DNA of 64,000 bases from an uncultured Acetatifactor sp. (GTDB lineage: Bacteria; Bacillota; Clostridia; Lachnospirales; Lachnospiraceae): assembly GCA_910578185.1 (NCBI GenBank), contig CAJTPN010000009.1:62001-126000 (forward strand). The letters are read 5' to 3'. Position numbers and translations under genes: made by a program. This document shows positions 43,631 through 52,176 of this stretch, piece by piece. The notes beneath the pieces were generated by a model, which did no database searches, was not told the origin of the DNA, and saw only the letters and a program-made list of their open reading frames with translations. Positions within the stretch are counted from its first letter, which is position 1, and every line of letters begins with the position of its first letter.

Positions 43631-45166
43631 TTAACGGACCGCGTCGTCAATAAAGCGGATCAGCTGTAGAGCGATGGCCAGACGGCCCCGTTCGTTGGGG
43701 TGGCAGCCATCGGAGAGATAATCGTCCAAGGTTTCTTCCGTCACAACGAAATCATTGTAATTGTCCAGAAAGTATAGGTCCATTTCTTCTGCAAGGGCCC
43801 TGGCGGCATCCACATAAACGGGAAGCGTATCGCCTTCTTGGCCGTTGATCTCCATTCCGTTGCCGAAAAGTGCGGTGTGGGTTGGAGACATGATGAGACA
43901 GCGGGCTTCCGGGAAGGCGTCCCGTAGCTTGGAGATACAAGTGCGCAGGGCGCCTTTGTAGGTGGAGATGTCATAGGCATCCATGGGGTTATCGACAGGT
44001 GCTCCGCTGAAATAGTCGTTAAAACCATAATTAAAGATAAAAATAAGCTTTTTATCCTCAAGGTATGCTGCATCGGCATCCTTGGGTGTGAATTGGAAGC
44101 CGTTTTCGCCTGGGGTGACATTTTCCGACAGAAAGGTTCCCACCGTGTTGGGAAAATCCTGATTTCCGCCCCGATAGGAAGCGCTGGTACCTCCGATGGC
44201 GTAATTGTAGGAGGGGGCGCCAGACAGTCCGGACGCATATCCGGGAATGGAAAAGCTGCCTGAGAAGTTTCCAAGGACACTATCTCCAAAAAACACAAGG
44301 CACCACTGTGACAGGTCGGGATAAGAGGTTGGGGAAGCCTTTTCCACGGCCCACATTTCCCGGAGGGAATTCCAGAAAAAGTCCTCGTTGACAGGGGTGA
44401 TCTGGTAAGCAGCGTCGCAGAAAGTATAAAGGAAAATCTTGTTTGTGATGATTTCGTTGGCGTCAAAGAGGGTATCCGCATAATTATCAGGATTGACCAT
44501 CAGCCATTCTTCGATGCCCGGAAAGAAGATTCTTGTGTTGGGATAGGCTGATAACTCATTGACCAAAGTGTGATAAACCGTCAAGACAGTTTCCAGTTCC
44601 TCTTCTTCAAAGTCCAGCCAGTAATCAATATAGGGATAGGGCAGCAGGATTTCAAAGGCCACGTCGGGATGATTTTCTATGTGGGCGTACAGATCTTTGG
44701 AAAGAGATTTTTTCCATTTTGTCCTGCTGGTGTCCGCTCCCTTCCAGAGCAGTTCCGGATCCAGGCAAAGGTAGAGGCTGGATATGGGATTTCCAGACTG
44801 GAAAATGCAGTTCAAATAGTCGGAGAGTTCCCTGGCGGTGCCTATGGAATGGGAAGTGACAAGAATCCTTTGGCCTCGAAAAGCGGCAAAATCTTTTTCG
44901 CTGAATTGTTCCGGGGCGTGCATGGAGAGCAGAGCGCCGTCGTAGGGCTCTTCCTTAAGTCTGTCCAGATCTGCCGGCATCAGGGCGTCATTCCTTGGCA
45001 GGTTGTATTCGCAAAGGGAATGCCGACCGGAACGGAGACAAAAAAAGACAATCAGGAACACCAGACAGAGAACGGACAGTGCCATAACGATCAGGACTGC
45101 TCTGTAAATAAGGCGGCGCTTTTGTGCGTCTAAGTGTGCATCCGTGTGGTCTGAGTGATTTGGCAT
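43631..45166 (-). CDS. Membrane-anchored SGNH-family hydrolase
   Basis: 511 residues. One N-terminal membrane segment (19-44) then an extracytoplasmic region. The SGNH signature sits unusually late: GDS at 294-296, a block II Gly in AIGGTSAS, GFND (block III) and DGCHPNERG (block V) near the C-terminus. The first 250 residues are a separate domain of unknown type. ATG 45166 follows AGGAGG, eight bases apart. Probably esterase or O-acyltransferase on the surface glycan; 60818 encodes a shorter relative. Confidence 0.85.
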   Translation of the reverse strand: MPNHSDHTDAHLDAQKRRLIYRAVLIVMALSVLCLVFLIVFFCLRSGRHSLCEYNLPRNDALMPADLDRLKEEPYDGALLSMHAPEQFSEKDFAAFRGQRILVTSHSIGTARELSDYLNCIFQSGNPISSLYLCLDPELLWKGADTSRTKWKKSLSKDLYAHIENHPDVAFEILLPYPYIDYWLDFEEEELETVLTVYHTLVNELSAYPNTRIFFPGIEEWLMVNPDNYADTLFDANEIITNKIFLYTFCDAAYQITPVNEDFFWNSLREMWAVEKASPTSYPDLSQWCLVFFGDSVLGNFSGSFSIPGYASGLSGAPSYNYAIGGTSASYRGGNQDFPNTVGTFLSENVTPGENGFQFTPKDADAAYLEDKKLIFIFNYGFNDYFSGAPVDNPMDAYDISTYKGALRTCISKLRDAFPEARCLIMSPTHTALFGNGMEINGQEGDTLPVYVDAARALAEEMDLYFLDNYNDFVVTEETLDDYLSDGCHPNERGRLAIALQLIRFIDDAVR

Positions 45167-45295
45167 GATATGAAAACCTCCTGATAATCTGTAATGTGCT
45201 TGCCTCTGCATAGCGGTTTGGACAACAAGCAGCCGCTATGATTCTTCCCCATTTTATCATAGAAACAATGGCAGGGAAAGAGATTGTTAAAATAA

Positions 45296-45324
45296 TTGCG
45301 CATTTGGAGGAATCAGGTTATACT
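45296..45324 (+). promoter_or_regulatory. Promoter for the first GtrII-like gene
   Basis: TTGCGC (45296-45301), 17-nt spacer, TATACT (45319-45324). It lies 26 bases before the start at 45350. Confidence 0.6.
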
Positions 45325-45349
45325 GAAATATGGAAAAAGGAGCCAGCCG

Positions 45350-46999
45350 ATGAAGAATGATTTGTTGCTTTTATGCAGGAATAAAATATATGGATGGATG
45401 CTTTGTCTCACAGCTGTGTGCGGCTATGGTTTTCTTGTCACCCATCAGACTGTTGGCATCGACGATACGCCCTATGCCTATTATTTTGAGGAGGGGCTGA
45501 ATGCCATTGTGGGAAGGTGGTTTTTGTTCCTGCTTGGGAAGGTATTCCATATTTCCGATTTCTCACCCTTTATCACGGACTTTGCCGGTGTATTGATTCT
45601 TATGGCGGCGGTGACCGTATGGTGTGCCCTGCTTCATTCCATCTGCGGCGACAGGATTTCCGTTTGGGGCTATGTGTTTTTTTCCTGCATCTTTTTGTCC
45701 AGTCCTCTGATCAGTGAAGTTTATACCTACTATTTACACAATGGCATATCCGTGGGATATCTGTGCGTGGGAATCAGCCTGTGTTTTTTTAGAGACTTGA
45801 CGGTTGAAACAGGCGGCGTCAGACAAATAATTGCCAGGATCCCCGGTGTGGCGGCCTTTTTGGTAATTGCTCTGGGCTGCTATGAATCATTTATGGTGGT
45901 ATGGCTGCTGGGGGTATTTCTTGTGCTGTTGACGGAAAATTATATGGGCGTAAAAACCGGAACGTTTGCCTCGCTTTTGTGGGGAGCGTTGGCGGCGGTA
46001 GCCGCCATTTTACTACGCAGTCTTGTGATTGCCGGAGTGATCGGCGTTTTCGGTCTGGGGGAGATGCGCGGCGAAGCAGTACAGCGGTCGATTCTGGAAA
46101 TGGCGGGCTGGATGTTGGAGCCTGGGGCTTGGGCCGAATTTGCAATGGTACTAAAGCGTATTTACGTCATGTACGGCGTGTTTGCATATGCTTATTATCC
46201 TATCAAAATATTTGTGACTGCGTCGCTTTTGATAGGGGTGTCTGGCATATATTTTGCCTTTCGACGCAGGAATGTCAGGATATTTTTGTTGACTTTGGGG
46301 AGCTTTGGGGTTTCTTTCCTGCTGGTGATTGTGGAGGGAAAGGCGACCCTGTATCGTTCGGCGCAGTTTCTGCCGGTGATATGCGGATATGGGGCGTTTC
46401 TTGCGGCTTATGCGGCGGAGGGACTTATAAAGGGAAAGCTTTTTTCCAGAGCCCCCAAGCTCTGCGGCGGGCTGGCGGTCTTTGCAGGAATTGTGGTATT
46501 GTGGAACCAGTGCTTTGACCTGAACCGCTGGTTCTATGTGGATTGGCTGAAATATGAATCGGCTGTGGAACTGGCGGGGCGGATTGCCGATAAATTGGAG
46601 CAAAATTATGATATTTCCAAACCGGTGGTTTTTACCGGCACCTATCAGGCGCCAAGGGGGATTATAGGGGATGCCTATGTGGGGTATGGAACGGAAGTCT
46701 ATCATAAGATGAAACGTTGGACCGATATGGTGGATGAGCATCTGCTGGACAAATTTTACCGGGAGTATGGAGTGTGGGTAGCCCAGACGCCGGCGTTGTC
46801 AGTGGTGGATTGGGGAATCAATGCGTTTGGAACCGACGAAGAGCTGGTGAGGTTCTTTGCCATGCACGGATATTCCATCCGGGCCAATACGGACAGTGAG
46901 CGCTTTGAAGCGGCGCTGCTGTATTCCATGGATTTCCCGGGATTTCCGCAGGAGGGGGCCATTGTGGATATGGGAGAGTATATCATTGTCCATTTTTGA
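45350..46999 (+). CDS. GtrII-like membrane glucosyltransferase
   Basis: 549 residues, about 12 membrane helices. The N-terminal motif VGIDDTPYAYYFEEGLNAIVGRW is split by residues as an IDD and GRW pattern, typical of the Glucos_trans_II (GtrII) family, which transfers a sugar from a polyprenyl phosphate to an outer polymer. ATG 45350 has AAGGAG nine bases upstream. Shares family with 61728. The polymer is unknown. Confidence 0.82.
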   Translation: MKNDLLLLCRNKIYGWMLCLTAVCGYGFLVTHQTVGIDDTPYAYYFEEGLNAIVGRWFLFLLGKVFHISDFSPFITDFAGVLILMAAVTVWCALLHSICGDRISVWGYVFFSCIFLSSPLISEVYTYYLHNGISVGYLCVGISLCFFRDLTVETGGVRQIIARIPGVAAFLVIALGCYESFMVVWLLGVFLVLLTENYMGVKTGTFASLLWGALAAVAAILLRSLVIAGVIGVFGLGEMRGEAVQRSILEMAGWMLEPGAWAEFAMVLKRIYVMYGVFAYAYYPIKIFVTASLLIGVSGIYFAFRRRNVRIFLLTLGSFGVSFLLVIVEGKATLYRSAQFLPVICGYGAFLAAYAAEGLIKGKLFSRAPKLCGGLAVFAGIVVLWNQCFDLNRWFYVDWLKYESAVELAGRIADKLEQNYDISKPVVFTGTYQAPRGIIGDAYVGYGTEVYHKMKRWTDMVDEHLLDKFYREYGVWVAQTPALSVVDWGINAFGTDEELVRFFAMHGYSIRANTDSERFEAALLYSMDFPGFPQEGAIVDMGEYIIVHF

Positions 47000-47064
47000 G
47001 CGGATCATTCACTGAGAACCGGAAAGAGCAGCCTCCGTCCGAATGACCACGGCAAATGGGGTGT

Positions 47065-47093
47065 GATAAGGATGGCTGCGTAACGGGAATAGA
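47065..47093 (+). repeat. Intergenic repeat motif copy
   Basis: GATAAGGATGGCTGCGTAAC and the nine bases after it match 25 of 29 bases of 16930-16958. Both copies lie just before a ribosome binding site and start codon, of unrelated genes. Confidence 0.6.
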
Positions 47094-47108
47094 ATTAGGA
47101 GACGGAAT

Positions 47109-48884
47109 ATGTACAAAGTGTTGCGCGGTGCCCTGGGGAAAATCAACAGGTTTGTTGAGATTGTGGACGGGCTGCCGCTGTGGTGTGTGGGAATTGCACT
47201 GATGGTCGTGAACTTCCTGCCGTATTTTATCCTGGGAGAGGGCGGGGTTTTTGAGATTAATGATCAGTTGGACGAGTCCATGATGAATTATGTGTTGACC
47301 GCAAGGCATCTGGGAGAAGGGCTGCAGGTACTGCCGGAAATGATGGGGGGCGTCAATGCCAGCGGGCTGCGTCCTGCGGCGGTTTTGTTTGTGCCATTAT
47401 ACAGGATTCTGCCGGAATATTGGGCGTTTGTGGCACAATATGGGGTTTGTTTTGGAGCGGCATTTTTCGGAATGTATTTTTGTGTAAAAAGGCTGACTAA
47501 GAGCGGCATTCTGGCGCTGGCTGCGGCGGGATGCTTTTGCATGCTGCCGCTCTACCCGGTGTATGGCTTATCTGAGATGGGTGTGCCATTGCTGCTCTAT
47601 GGATTCTTGTGCATGGAAAGGGGAAACAGACCGGGAATCGGCATGGCCATTGTGATTTTTTTCGGATTAACCAGTCACCTTGTGTATACGGGATATGTGG
47701 TTTTGAGCCTGTGGGCCGTGGCCCTTGTGGTGATGATGATTTGCAGGAAGGGCCAGGGATGGCGTTGGGCGGGATTTTTCCTGCTGATTTCCTTATATAT
47801 CGTGCAAAACAGAGATTTATTCTGGGAGCTTTTTCTGGGACAGGGGACGTATGTCAGTCACAGGGTGGAGATGGTAAACTATCCCATGGATTTTTGGGGC
47901 GCGGTGAAAGAGGTGTTTTTCTTCGGCGCCCAACATGCACCGTCTCTGCACAGGTATTTGATACTTCCCGTGGTTGTGCTGCTTTTGGCGGAGGGCTTGT
48001 GCTGGAGGAAGCTGGAGGCCGGCGATCGCAGACGTTTTTTGGCGGCTGCGGGCGGTATGCTGTTTCTAGTGGGAATTGCCCTTTTCTATGGATTTTGTAA
48101 GTCCCAGGTATTTACGGACTGGAAAAATGCCAGGGAGGGCTTTTTGCATTATTTTCAGGTGGAGAGGTATTATTGGCTGTATCCGGCAGGATGGTATCTG
48201 GAGTTTGCGTATTTATTTGGCCTATGGTGGAACCAGGGAAGGATGAAAGAGAGGGGCGGGAACCTTTTTAAGATGCCTTTTATCCGGGCGGTGGTGCTGG
48301 TACTGTTTTTGCTTCCCACCTTACAGCTGATCAAGACAAACTCCTATCTGTATCTGAATGTCAATCAGATCAACAACGGCTCCGGCGTCACAGGATATAT
48401 TTCCTGGGAGAGTTATTATGCGGAGGAGCTGATGGGGAATTTGGAGGAGGCCATCGGGAGGGATATGTCTTCCTATCGGGTGGCTCATTTGGGGATGAAT
48501 CCGGCGCCGGCGCTTATGCACGGATTCTATACGGTGGACGGGTACTCCAACAATTATTCTCTGGAATATAAGCATCAGTTCAGGCAGGTTATTGCCAGAG
48601 AGCTTACAAAAAACGAAGAGACCAGACTTTACTTTGACGAGTGGGGCAACAGGTGTTATCTTTTTAACGGCGCAACGGGAAATGCCTGGTTATTGGGGAA
48701 ACAGCTGGAAATCCTATACGAGAAGCTGGAATTTGACATGGAGGCGCTGAAGGGGTTGGGATGTGAATATCTCTTCTCCTGCGGAGAGATTTTAAACCCG
48801 GGAGAGCTGGGACTTTCTCTAATGGGGTATTTTGAGACGGAAGAAAGCTACTGGGGCGTATGGCTGTACGAGGTGTCGTCGTAA
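47109..48884 (+). CDS. DUF6044-like polytopic membrane protein
   Basis: 591 residues, about 12 membrane segments. The first outer loop has EINDQLDESMMNYV, the pattern of DUF6044/YfhO-like proteins that act in wall-polymer glycosylation. AGGAG lies seven bases before ATG. The 109-base gap before it contains a repeat motif (47065-47093) also found ahead of the gene at 16968. Function by resemblance only. Confidence 0.65.
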   Translation: MYKVLRGALGKINRFVEIVDGLPLWCVGIALMVVNFLPYFILGEGGVFEINDQLDESMMNYVLTARHLGEGLQVLPEMMGGVNASGLRPAAVLFVPLYRILPEYWAFVAQYGVCFGAAFFGMYFCVKRLTKSGILALAAAGCFCMLPLYPVYGLSEMGVPLLLYGFLCMERGNRPGIGMAIVIFFGLTSHLVYTGYVVLSLWAVALVVMMICRKGQGWRWAGFFLLISLYIVQNRDLFWELFLGQGTYVSHRVEMVNYPMDFWGAVKEVFFFGAQHAPSLHRYLILPVVVLLLAEGLCWRKLEAGDRRRFLAAAGGMLFLVGIALFYGFCKSQVFTDWKNAREGFLHYFQVERYYWLYPAGWYLEFAYLFGLWWNQGRMKERGGNLFKMPFIRAVVLVLFLLPTLQLIKTNSYLYLNVNQINNGSGVTGYISWESYYAEELMGNLEEAIGRDMSSYRVAHLGMNPAPALMHGFYTVDGYSNNYSLEYKHQFRQVIARELTKNEETRLYFDEWGNRCYLFNGATGNAWLLGKQLEILYEKLEFDMEALKGLGCEYLFSCGEILNPGELGLSLMGYFETEESYWGVWLYEVSS

Positions 48885-48974
48885 GCGTTCCTGTGCATCG
48901 GCGCAATGATTAAAAGAATTGCCCAAACTGCTGAAGAAAGGTTTCTTGCGGCGGAAGCTGCGGCACGCTTTTGC

Positions 48975-49004
48975 TTGACATCGTAATGACATGGGGTATA
49001 TGAT
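48975..49004 (+). promoter_or_regulatory. Promoter for the 49101 gene cluster
   Basis: TTGACA (48975-48980), 18-nt spacer, TATGAT (48999-49004). It lies 97 bases before the start codon. Confidence 0.6.
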
Positions 49005-49100
49005 AAACGTGTTTCAATTCCAGCATTCCAAAGCCGAAGGGATTTCCGTTTTGGCCTGGGAGGCCGGTACGGGTGGTTTACATTGAGAGAGTTTGTGCCT

Positions 49101-51068
49101 ATGAAAGAGTTTTTTAAAGATAAAGAAAAGGTTGAAGCCGATAAAAATAGAAGAAAAACCGGACAAAGGAAAATAAGCTTCTGGCAGTATCTTGCGTTGG
49201 CGCCCCTGCTGGTGGTGCTCTTATGCTTTGCCGCCCGTAAGGAAGGGTATCATATGGACGAGCTTTTGTCCTTTGAGCTGTCAAACGGGGAATTTAATCC
49301 CTGGATCGTGCCCACCCAGCCGGTAGGGCGGTTGGCAAAGTTCGTGAAGGAGGAAATCCGGGGAGGCTCACTGTGGGAGACTATGTCCAATCTGGCGGAT
49401 ACGGGAGCGGATGTGTTGAAGAACCGGGGAAACAGTAAGCTCTTGCAATATAAGGCCGACGTATATCCGGAGCCGGTCTGGATCAGCAAAGAGCAGTTTC
49501 AGGATTATGTTGCCACAGGGGAGGAAGATAGATTTTCCTATTTGTCCGTTTATTTTAATGTGAAAGACGATAATCATCCCCCGCTGCATTTTATGCTGCT
49601 GCACACCATGTCTTCCCTGTTTCCGGGTACCATTGTGCCCATGCTGGGGTGTGTGATCAATCTGTTAGCCATTCTGGGATGTATGATCTGCTTTTTGCGG
49701 CTGGGGCTTTTGCTGGAGGAGGGGGGGCTTCTGCCAAAGGGCTACGGGGGGATTTTGGGTGTGGGTGCAAGTCTTTTGTATGGCCTTTCTGCAGGGGGCA
49801 TTGCCACGGCTCTGCTGATCAGGATGTATGGACTGATGACTTTTTTTTGCGTGGCGCTGTTTTATCTTCATGTGAAAAAGTGGCTGGGAGGAGATTTCGG
49901 AGAGAAGAATAAACTGCTGATTGCTGTGACCGTATCGGGGTTTTTAACCCAATATTTTTTCCTTTTTTACTGCCTGACTCTGGCTGCGGTGACAGTGGGA
50001 GCGTTGGCGGCGAAAAAGAGATTTGCGGAGCTTGGAAGGTATATCCGATCCATGATCTGTGCTGGAGCGATCGGGGTGCTTCTGTTTCCCTTTTCTGTGG
50101 CGGATGTGTTTTCTAGCGGAAGAGGTGTGGAGGCGCTGCAAAACCTTGGGGGTAGCTTTTCGGATTTTGTGTACAGGCTGGGGGCGTTTTCTCGGATTCT
50201 GGCCGAGAGCTGTTTTGGCAGCGTCACCATATGCATGGTTGTGCTGGTCTGCCTGGCGGCAGGGATTGTGGGAGGAGTTGTATTTCGCTATGCTGAGAAA
50301 TGCCGACGGCAGACGAAAGAAGAGCTGCGAAGGGAAGACGGAATGGGAGCAGGAGAAAAAACGGCTGGGCGGGAGAGGCTGCCGTTGCTTCTGATGTTGT
50401 TTGTGCCTGTTGTCTCTTATTTCCTATTGACGGTAAAAGCGGCTCCTTATCTGGTGGATCGCTATCTTATGCCGCTGTTTCCCTTTGGGGCCATGGTGCT
50501 GTCACTTTTGATTGGTGTGGTATGCCTGCTGTTTTATGGGGAACCCAGGCGCAGGACCTTGAATTTCAGTGTGAAAGGAAGCGCTTATTTTGTAGGGTTT
50601 CGTCTGATTCCGTTTTGGATGCTGGCGCCCATGCTTTTGCTTGGAATATATCAGGTGGCGTCCTATGAGGGAGCTTATCTGTACCAGGGCTATGCAAGAC
50701 AGTTGGAGACAGCCGAACGATATCACGGAATGCCCTGTATCTGTCTGTATGACGGGGTGGGATATTATGAAAATCTGCTGGAATTTACAAGGTATGGCAG
50801 GACGTTGCTGGTGAAGCTTCCCGAGTTGGAGGGAAGGGAGGATACATCAGATCTGGCACAGCTTAAAGAGTTGGTGGTACTGAGAAAGAGTGCCGTGGAG
50901 GAAGCGGGGGCGATTGCCGTATTGGAGGAGTATGGCTGGGAAGTGGAGCAGGTACTGGTCTCCGGGGAGGAGAGCGTCTATGGGGATACAGTGTATCTGT
51001 GCAGGAGAACCTGGCAGGGTGGCTTGGGGGCTGCTGCAGTCCAATCCGAAACAGGAGATAAGAGATGA
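49101..51068 (+). CDS. GT39-like membrane glycosyltransferase
   Basis: 655 residues. A basic N-terminus, then about 11 membrane segments. YHMDELLSFEL in the first loop and DDNHPPLHFMLLH later are the D-E and H-P-P motifs of PMT/ArnT-like GT39 enzymes. ATG 49101 or TTG 49083; neither has an ideal ribosome site. A 4-base ATGA overlap with the next gene shows coupling. Predicted to glycosylate an outer-face acceptor from a polyprenyl-linked sugar. Confidence 0.78.
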   Translation: MKEFFKDKEKVEADKNRRKTGQRKISFWQYLALAPLLVVLLCFAARKEGYHMDELLSFELSNGEFNPWIVPTQPVGRLAKFVKEEIRGGSLWETMSNLADTGADVLKNRGNSKLLQYKADVYPEPVWISKEQFQDYVATGEEDRFSYLSVYFNVKDDNHPPLHFMLLHTMSSLFPGTIVPMLGCVINLLAILGCMICFLRLGLLLEEGGLLPKGYGGILGVGASLLYGLSAGGIATALLIRMYGLMTFFCVALFYLHVKKWLGGDFGEKNKLLIAVTVSGFLTQYFFLFYCLTLAAVTVGALAAKKRFAELGRYIRSMICAGAIGVLLFPFSVADVFSSGRGVEALQNLGGSFSDFVYRLGAFSRILAESCFGSVTICMVVLVCLAAGIVGGVVFRYAEKCRRQTKEELRREDGMGAGEKTAGRERLPLLLMLFVPVVSYFLLTVKAAPYLVDRYLMPLFPFGAMVLSLLIGVVCLLFYGEPRRRTLNFSVKGSAYFVGFRLIPFWMLAPMLLLGIYQVASYEGAYLYQGYARQLETAERYHGMPCICLYDGVGYYENLLEFTRYGRTLLVKLPELEGREDTSDLAQLKELVVLRKSAVEEAGAIAVLEEYGWEVEQVLVSGEESVYGDTVYLCRRTWQGGLGAAAVQSETGDKR

Positions 51069-52135
51069 AAAGAAGAGTTTATGTGTGTCATACTTATTAT
51101 CATGTATATGTTACGTTCTTAAAGGAACTGGCATTGCCCCAGGAAGAACATGGACATGCCACATTGTTGTTGAGTATGATGTCCATTGATTTTGAGCAGC
51201 TCAAGGAAAGGGTTGAGGGAACCGGGCTGTTTGAACAGGTTTTTATGTATGACGAGAAGCGGGATGATTTCTTTCCGGAGTTGGCGGATCATAATCGGGA
51301 CAGGGGTAATATTGTATTTAATATGCTGGCCCGTATTTCCTATACCAAAAAGCTGGCCAAGCTGAACGCTCCTTATGTACCGGTAAATTTCAGAGATTAC
51401 GACGATATTTATGTGTATTGCGATTCCGATCCGGTGGGATATTATCTGAACCAGAATAAAATATATTATCATGCCCTGGAGGACGGGTTGAACTGTCTGA
51501 AAAATTATGACGCCGCAAGGTATGACAACAGAGGGCATTTTAAGTTAAAGGCATTTCTCTCCATGCGGCTGAATCTGATCTTTGTGCAAAACGGGTATGG
51601 GAAGTATTGTATTGATATGGAAGTAAACGATATGTCCCTGCTTCCCTACCCTTGCCCCAGATATATCCAACAGTCCAGGCAGGAACTGGCGCAGCGCCTG
51701 GGGCCCAAGGATAAGGATTTGCTTCTGAGGGCGTTTATACGGGATAAAGAGGGACTGGAACGGCAGATTCGGGAGAGCGGAGAAGTGGGGGACAAGATAT
51801 TGATTCTCACGGATCCTTTGTGTACGCTGGAGGTTAGAGAACGAATATTCCGCGATATTATCAAACGGTTTGAACCGGAGGGAACCATCTTTTTAAAGCC
51901 CCATCCCAGAGATGCTTTGGATTATCGCAGGCTGTTTCCGGAGTATCCGCAGTTTGACGCCACCGTACCCATGGAGGTGCTGAACTTTATCCCCGGCTTG
52001 CGGTTTAAGAAAGTGGTTTCGGTGCTGACGGAGATCAAAGCCATTCAGTATGCCGACGAGATGGTGCGGCTGGGAGAGGATTTTATGGATGATTACGAGG
52101 ATCCGCTGATTCACAGACAAAACGAGCAGATATGA
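51065..52135 (+). CDS. GT52/sialyltransferase-like glycosyltransferase, candidate pseudaminate transferase
   Basis: 356 residues, cytosolic. Opening VCHTYYHVYVTFLK matches the start of CPS/LOS sialyltransferases (GT52 group). FLKPHPRD near residue 280 is the KPHPR motif that binds the CMP moiety in bacterial sialyltransferases, and SVLTEIK follows. The CMP-pseudaminate genes lie 3-8 kb downstream on the same strand, so transfer of pseudaminic acid is the natural prediction. Donor not shown by sequence. Confidence 0.72.
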   Translation: MKRRVYVCHTYYHVYVTFLKELALPQEEHGHATLLLSMMSIDFEQLKERVEGTGLFEQVFMYDEKRDDFFPELADHNRDRGNIVFNMLARISYTKKLAKLNAPYVPVNFRDYDDIYVYCDSDPVGYYLNQNKIYYHALEDGLNCLKNYDAARYDNRGHFKLKAFLSMRLNLIFVQNGYGKYCIDMEVNDMSLLPYPCPRYIQQSRQELAQRLGPKDKDLLLRAFIRDKEGLERQIRESGEVGDKILILTDPLCTLEVRERIFRDIIKRFEPEGTIFLKPHPRDALDYRRLFPEYPQFDATVPMEVLNFIPGLRFKKVVSVLTEIKAIQYADEMVRLGEDFMDDYEDPLIHRQNEQI

Positions 52136-52176
52136 TTGGTGAGTACACATTGTGACAATGGCAACGGAGGCGACAG

